DNA of 9,871 nt from Candidatus Hydrothermota bacterium (GTDB taxonomy: Bacteria; Hydrothermota; Hydrothermia; UBA1063): the NCBI GenBank assembly GCA_003644895.1, contig QNDO01000048.1:1-9871 (forward strand), given 5' to 3'. Below the pieces are notes generated by a model. It saw nothing but the letters and a program-made list of their open reading frames with translations. It was not told the origin of the DNA and made no database searches. Shown here piece by piece: positions 7,701-9,871 of the stretch (positions are counted from its first letter, which is position 1; every line of letters begins with the position of its first letter). The translations under genes and the position numbers were made by a program.

Positions 7701-7802
7701 ATATATCTTACTGGGTGCGTAATCCACTTTTGTTCTCGCAAAAGCACTTGCCACAAGAGCCAATGTTGTTAAACCAATAACCATCCATTTAAATAACTTC
7801 AT
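4779..7802 (-). CDS. Large secreted modular protein with FnIII-like domain and C-terminal FlgD/type IX sorting-like module
   Basis: This encodes a 1007-residue exported protein of no known activity. It has a classic signal peptide (MKLFKW n-region, hydrophobic 8-18, ASAFA near residue 22). Residues about 44-160 (NMYVTNYGKFG, AWWPANRRLETYIYGAGPWVAA, GDTVV) match a recurrent N-terminal pattern of large secreted proteins in FCB-type lineages. A fibronectin III-like region lies at about 427-577 (PAKPNLYAWA...YLYWDN...YYYELIPYD). A Thr/Asp/Val-rich linker covers 739-760. The C-terminal module (about 910-1007) has VVPNPY, IRIYTMGGDLIKII, WDLLTEFG, ASGVYLYHI and KIGKFAVIF, a FlgD-like/type A sorting-like fold. 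I see no catalytic motif, so a structural surface or matrix role is a guess. The ATG has AGGAGG 6 nt upstream. It follows the TonB receptor gene by 22 nt and precedes the PorV-family gene by 11 nt, suggesting an operon and a possible cargo-to-transporter relation. Existence is firm; role is open. Confidence 0.9.
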   Translation of the reverse strand: MKLFKWMVIGLTTLALVASAFARTKVDYAPSKIYDIQLLDGNNFNMYVTNYGKFGQAPSGSDPGAWWPANRRLETYIYGAGPWVAARTKDGDTVVTFFYNPNSGQSEGIPLLVPTVVGTTMTPDLSGILDYNTAIADPSARVYLYGKENGGYPWPLHTSDGADSVVSTLDSYTWFGDLDPNAQESGSKPLGLAFEQTTYQFGVPGLNDIVFLIWEFTNVSGDTLYEVYFGACYDNDIGNESGANANDLVGFNRTYNFPEYGEVLLNLAYQYQTEPEPGWIGVDGHGLPGVVGSVFLESPIATDTVVVIDTIGQPVGPDTVYPGEQLGMTAFKIFTIQIDPRNDQERYSIMAGWDPPEAGGRYNPYQEDTYGPGDKRFIQVSGPFTMPPGARARMVVAAVIAADSTNIKYVAKKAIDIYKNSFLAPQPPAKPNLYAWARDREVYLYWDNTSEITRDRFYDIEHGANPLYREYDFEGYILRRSVDGEHWDTLGQWDLKNGYTIIYTDSLYDALGNVVYTDSLIVGSDVGLVHSYVDKDTMLVNGVTYYYELIPYDVNYSGGTWFSLQGAAGKVAVTPHTNPIDEVSPEIAMEANTYENALKHDGLYVLSKDPDVLVPGTYTLMFRNYGAPDRRTDSPTNPGYPDITITVLDENGDTVVPEASFGWVADTNAMTAKWTATLPNIDIAFNGIAMINPRLEMNVSLDQTYYTIDKELFDATTSDSSTWKITSAAGANPWTPILDTISVDTTIVDTDTVVTVTVDTLGFKQQIKHRGFFYPTTYRIVWRYIGADTVTLEVWDTIRNVQIPFDSLMSRQDNGYGWAFISGVLNGFRAVDKIPVSASCGVMGDVFALRLPGGDLIGLTDFGSANPPADGTEWIISTISGIDYTRMPLDGESYELVVTPAMVKTDYSLDEVKVVPNPYFVLTPLDLSKEFRVGGIRFTHLPREATIRIYTMGGDLIKIIHVTPEDDGEVTWDLLTEFGTRPASGVYLYHIKTPDGKEKIGKFAVIF

Positions 7803-7808
7803 GGAATA

Positions 7809-7814
7809 CCTCCT
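7809..7814 (-). promoter_or_regulatory. Shine-Dalgarno of the 1007-residue protein
   Basis: AGGAGG lies 6 nt before ATG at 7802, in the 22-nt gap after the receptor gene. No promoter hexamers fit in this gap, so the gene is probably transcribed from upstream. Confidence 0.85.
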
Positions 7815-7824
7815 ATTTCATATA

Positions 7825-9871
7825 TTAAAATCTAATAGCAATCCCAAACCTTATGGTTCTCGGGTCACCGTAATGGAGAGGTGTAGCAAGGTAATCCTTC
7901 ATAGCCATCAGATAGGTTTCATATCTTTCCTCAGGAGTGAGCTTTCCGTCTCCATTTATATCCCTCAGAGGGTTATATCCTGTCTCTCCTATAGCGAAGG
8001 TATCAGTGCCAAACTGCTCCACTCTTATAAACTGAGCCATACCGTTGTCATCGGGTAAACCTGTGGTTTCATAAACTCCTGTTACATTTTTTATGTTAAA
8101 GAGATTGAATATCTCTGCAAGAATTTCAAATTCCACACCCTTCACCTTTATGCTCTTGGAAACTCTCAGGTCAGTATTGTGACTCCAGGGCATTCTTTCG
8201 GAGTTGATATCTGCAATAATGTTACCCTTATAATCTCTGGGTGTATACGGTTCGCCACTCTGGGAACGCTGTATTATAGATATAAGCATATCGCCAAGAA
8301 TACCCTTGGGACCAAGATCTGCGGGCGTTCTCAAAGTAAGCTGTGCATTCACAGTGTGTCTTCTGTCATAACCAAGAGGAATTATACTATGTGGAATGGG
8401 AAGTGGCTGTCCAGTTCTGGGATCACGTCCCAGGGTTCCATAATAAGAGTTTTCATATGATTCGAAGGGGTCAGCAGCAGTTCCTTCAGCAAACTGCAAC
8501 GTGTAGGATGTCCTGAAGTTTAAGTACTTGGTGTTATACTGGTAAGTAAGCTCCAAGCCCTTCACATTTCCGTAGTCACCATTTACATAAATATAGAAGG
8601 ACTGTGGAAGTGCTATAACGCTTCTTGTCCCAATCCATCTATAAATGTCTCTGTAAAAGGCAGTTACATCAAGTGCTGAATTGTCTGTGAGCTGGGTAGC
8701 CACACCCACTTCATAGGCAATTTGTTTTTCTGCCTTGAGATCCGGGTTACCCACAATTTCATTACCTCTCTGCATAACCTGCTGGATGGTCTTATGAGTC
8801 GTAGAATAGAAATAAAGAAGTGGTGGTGTCTGGAAAAAGTGTCCGTATGCAAAGTGCAATACCTGTCTTTCTGTTATTGGATGTGAAATACCCAGTCTCG
8901 GGGAAATCTGCCATTTCGGCTTTACTGTTTTCGGAATAGTATCCTCAGGAGTAGCAACAAAGAATGTATCCGGTCTAATTCTTTCTGTTTCAAGATAATA
9001 ATCATAATTTGGATCAACATAGTCAAGGCGGAGACCTGCGTTCACTATGAGACCTTCAAATTCCATCTTATCCTGAACATAGGCAGAAGCCTGGCGAGGA
9101 GTTGTATGGAAGACATCAAGAAATGGGTTGGGGTCCCACGGAAGAGAATTGTGGTAGAAATCAATCTTGTGTTCTCTAATCTCAATACCTGTCTTTACTT
9201 CATGATATTTGTTTACCTGCCAGGTGAGATCCCATTTGAGATTCTTAGTCTCCTCGGTGTGCACATGGAGTACCCTGTAATCCCCTGTGGAGACAAATCT
9301 AACATTAGATTGGTCTCCTATACCCCATGGGTTCCCTGGACCGAAGTTATATCTTTCATAGCCAGGAATTATAACCCTTGCGGTATCAGGATCAGGAACA
9401 TATCCTTCGAACCTTACGTCCTTAATGAGTTTATCTAAGAAGGAGACTCTTGCAGTATCTTCATATTCTTTGTCTGCAACTCCCCACTTCATGAAATTAT
9501 AGAAATAACCTATATTTAGGGTGTAGAAAAGATTGTTTCGAATAACATGGTTTATGGTAGCAGTAACCTGAGATCTCTTCCTCAAATCAACCCTGTTTCT
9601 GAATTCTCTGTACTTAAACCATTGCTCCACACCGTATCCATATCTCCCGAACTGTTCCCTTGCAGTATTTCCTGAAATTAATACCTTCACGTTCTCAAAA
9701 GGAAGGAAAGTTAACTTACCCTGTAAATAGTAATCCTGTCTCCAAGTGTGAGGGAGCATGTAGGGGTGATCTTTATACCAGTTCTGCCAGTAAACAGCAT
9801 CCTCGTAATAATCTCTATAAAGAGAATCCACATAGCTGTTTCTGGGATCATACCAGTATGCTTTTGCAGTA
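7825..9871 (-). CDS. TonB-dependent outer-membrane receptor, barrel portion (5' end missing)
   Basis: The last 681 residues of a TonB-dependent receptor are visible; the frame stays open to the right edge, so the GTG at 9831 is not the start. These proteins import or export large substrates across the outer membrane using TonB energy. Numbering from the first full codon, barrel strands typical of the family appear: YVQDKMEFEGLIVNAGLRLDY (about 264-284, one strand pair), SPRLGISHP (323-331), HFAYGHFFQTPP (339-350), then LDVTAFYRDIYRW, VKGLELTYQY, and near the end MPWSHNTDLRVSK with AEIFNLFN (about 585-592). The chain ends in RTIRFGIAIRF, the last barrel strand with terminal Phe. An EF-hand-like loop DINGDGKLTPEE (637-648) precedes that strand. 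The signal peptide, TonB box, any carboxypeptidase-regulatory domain and most of the plug should lie beyond the window. The substrate cannot be told. The stop is 22 nt before the 1007-residue protein gene. Confidence 0.93.
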   Translation of the reverse strand, partial: TAKAYWYDPRNSYVDSLYRDYYEDAVYWQNWYKDHPYMLPHTWRQDYYLQGKLTFLPFENVKVLISGNTAREQFGRYGYGVEQWFKYREFRNRVDLRKRSQVTATINHVIRNNLFYTLNIGYFYNFMKWGVADKEYEDTARVSFLDKLIKDVRFEGYVPDPDTARVIIPGYERYNFGPGNPWGIGDQSNVRFVSTGDYRVLHVHTEETKNLKWDLTWQVNKYHEVKTGIEIREHKIDFYHNSLPWDPNPFLDVFHTTPRQASAYVQDKMEFEGLIVNAGLRLDYVDPNYDYYLETERIRPDTFFVATPEDTIPKTVKPKWQISPRLGISHPITERQVLHFAYGHFFQTPPLLYFYSTTHKTIQQVMQRGNEIVGNPDLKAEKQIAYEVGVATQLTDNSALDVTAFYRDIYRWIGTRSVIALPQSFYIYVNGDYGNVKGLELTYQYNTKYLNFRTSYTLQFAEGTAADPFESYENSYYGTLGRDPRTGQPLPIPHSIIPLGYDRRHTVNAQLTLRTPADLGPKGILGDMLISIIQRSQSGEPYTPRDYKGNIIADINSERMPWSHNTDLRVSKSIKVKGVEFEILAEIFNLFNIKNVTGVYETTGLPDDNGMAQFIRVEQFGTDTFAIGETGYNPLRDINGDGKLTPEERYETYLMAMKDYLATPLHYGDPRTIRFGIAIRF

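Noticed and set aside
9829..9831. GTG as the start codon of the TonB-dependent receptor
   Set aside because: The frame stays open to the window edge and the visible part already begins in mid-protein, without signal peptide, TonB box or plug. The gene is truncated by the window.
1..9871. CRISPR arrays, tRNA/rRNA genes, insertion sequences, riboswitches
   Set aside because: None seen by eye. Nearly the whole window is protein-coding, with intergenic gaps of 11, 22 and 86 nt.

Overview
All genes in this window lie on the minus strand, tightly packed: a TonB-dependent receptor (5' end off the right edge), a 1007-residue secreted modular protein, a PorV/PorQ-type outer-membrane protein, a clostripain-type (C11) cysteine protease, and an M6 (immune inhibitor A-type) metalloprotease (3' end off the left edge). 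In transcription order the layout is 9871->7825, 7802->4779, 4767->3724, 3740->2160, then an 86-nt gap and 2073->1. There are no RNA genes, mobile elements, CRISPR arrays or long non-coding stretches. Every product has a signal peptide, is an outer-membrane barrel, or is expected to be exported, so this is a cell-envelope and secretion locus of a diderm bacterium.

The organism is probably a member of the FCB group or a related candidate phylum (WOR-3/Stahlbacteria, Hydrothermota, Marinimicrobia or Cloacimonadota-like). This rests on recalled family patterns: PorV/PorQ proteins beginning with the KVGTSGATFLKI pattern, large secreted proteins ending in a VVPNPY...GDL...SGVYLYHI...KIGKFAVI module, and M6 proteases with a PPNPD N-terminus are typical of these lineages. 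The DNA is moderately AT-rich, and TAA, TAG and TGA all serve as stops.

The first three genes look like one transcription unit: gaps of 22 and 11 nt, and strong Shine-Dalgarno sequences (AGGAGG) placed 6 nt before each ATG. The fourth gene (C11 protease) breaks the pattern. Its only plausible start is a TTG (or CTG) inside the end of the PorV gene, with no Shine-Dalgarno sequence, and its signal-peptide codons coincide with a perfect 18-bp inverted repeat followed by a T-rich tract, the shape of an intrinsic terminator. This suggests that C11 expression is attenuated and translationally coupled to PorV. The M6 protease then has its own promoter with consensus -35 and -10 hexamers and a 17-bp spacer.

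Functionally, two C-terminal modules resembling type IX secretion sorting domains (on the 1007-residue protein and on C11) flank a PorV-like protein. PorV is the cargo-shuttle component of the Bacteroidetes type IX system, and there it is paired with PorU, a clan CD cysteine protease. The C11 protease is also clan CD, so a PorU/PorV-like arrangement is a reasonable but untested hypothesis. The M6 catalytic motif carries one extra residue relative to the family pattern I recall, which also deserves a check.
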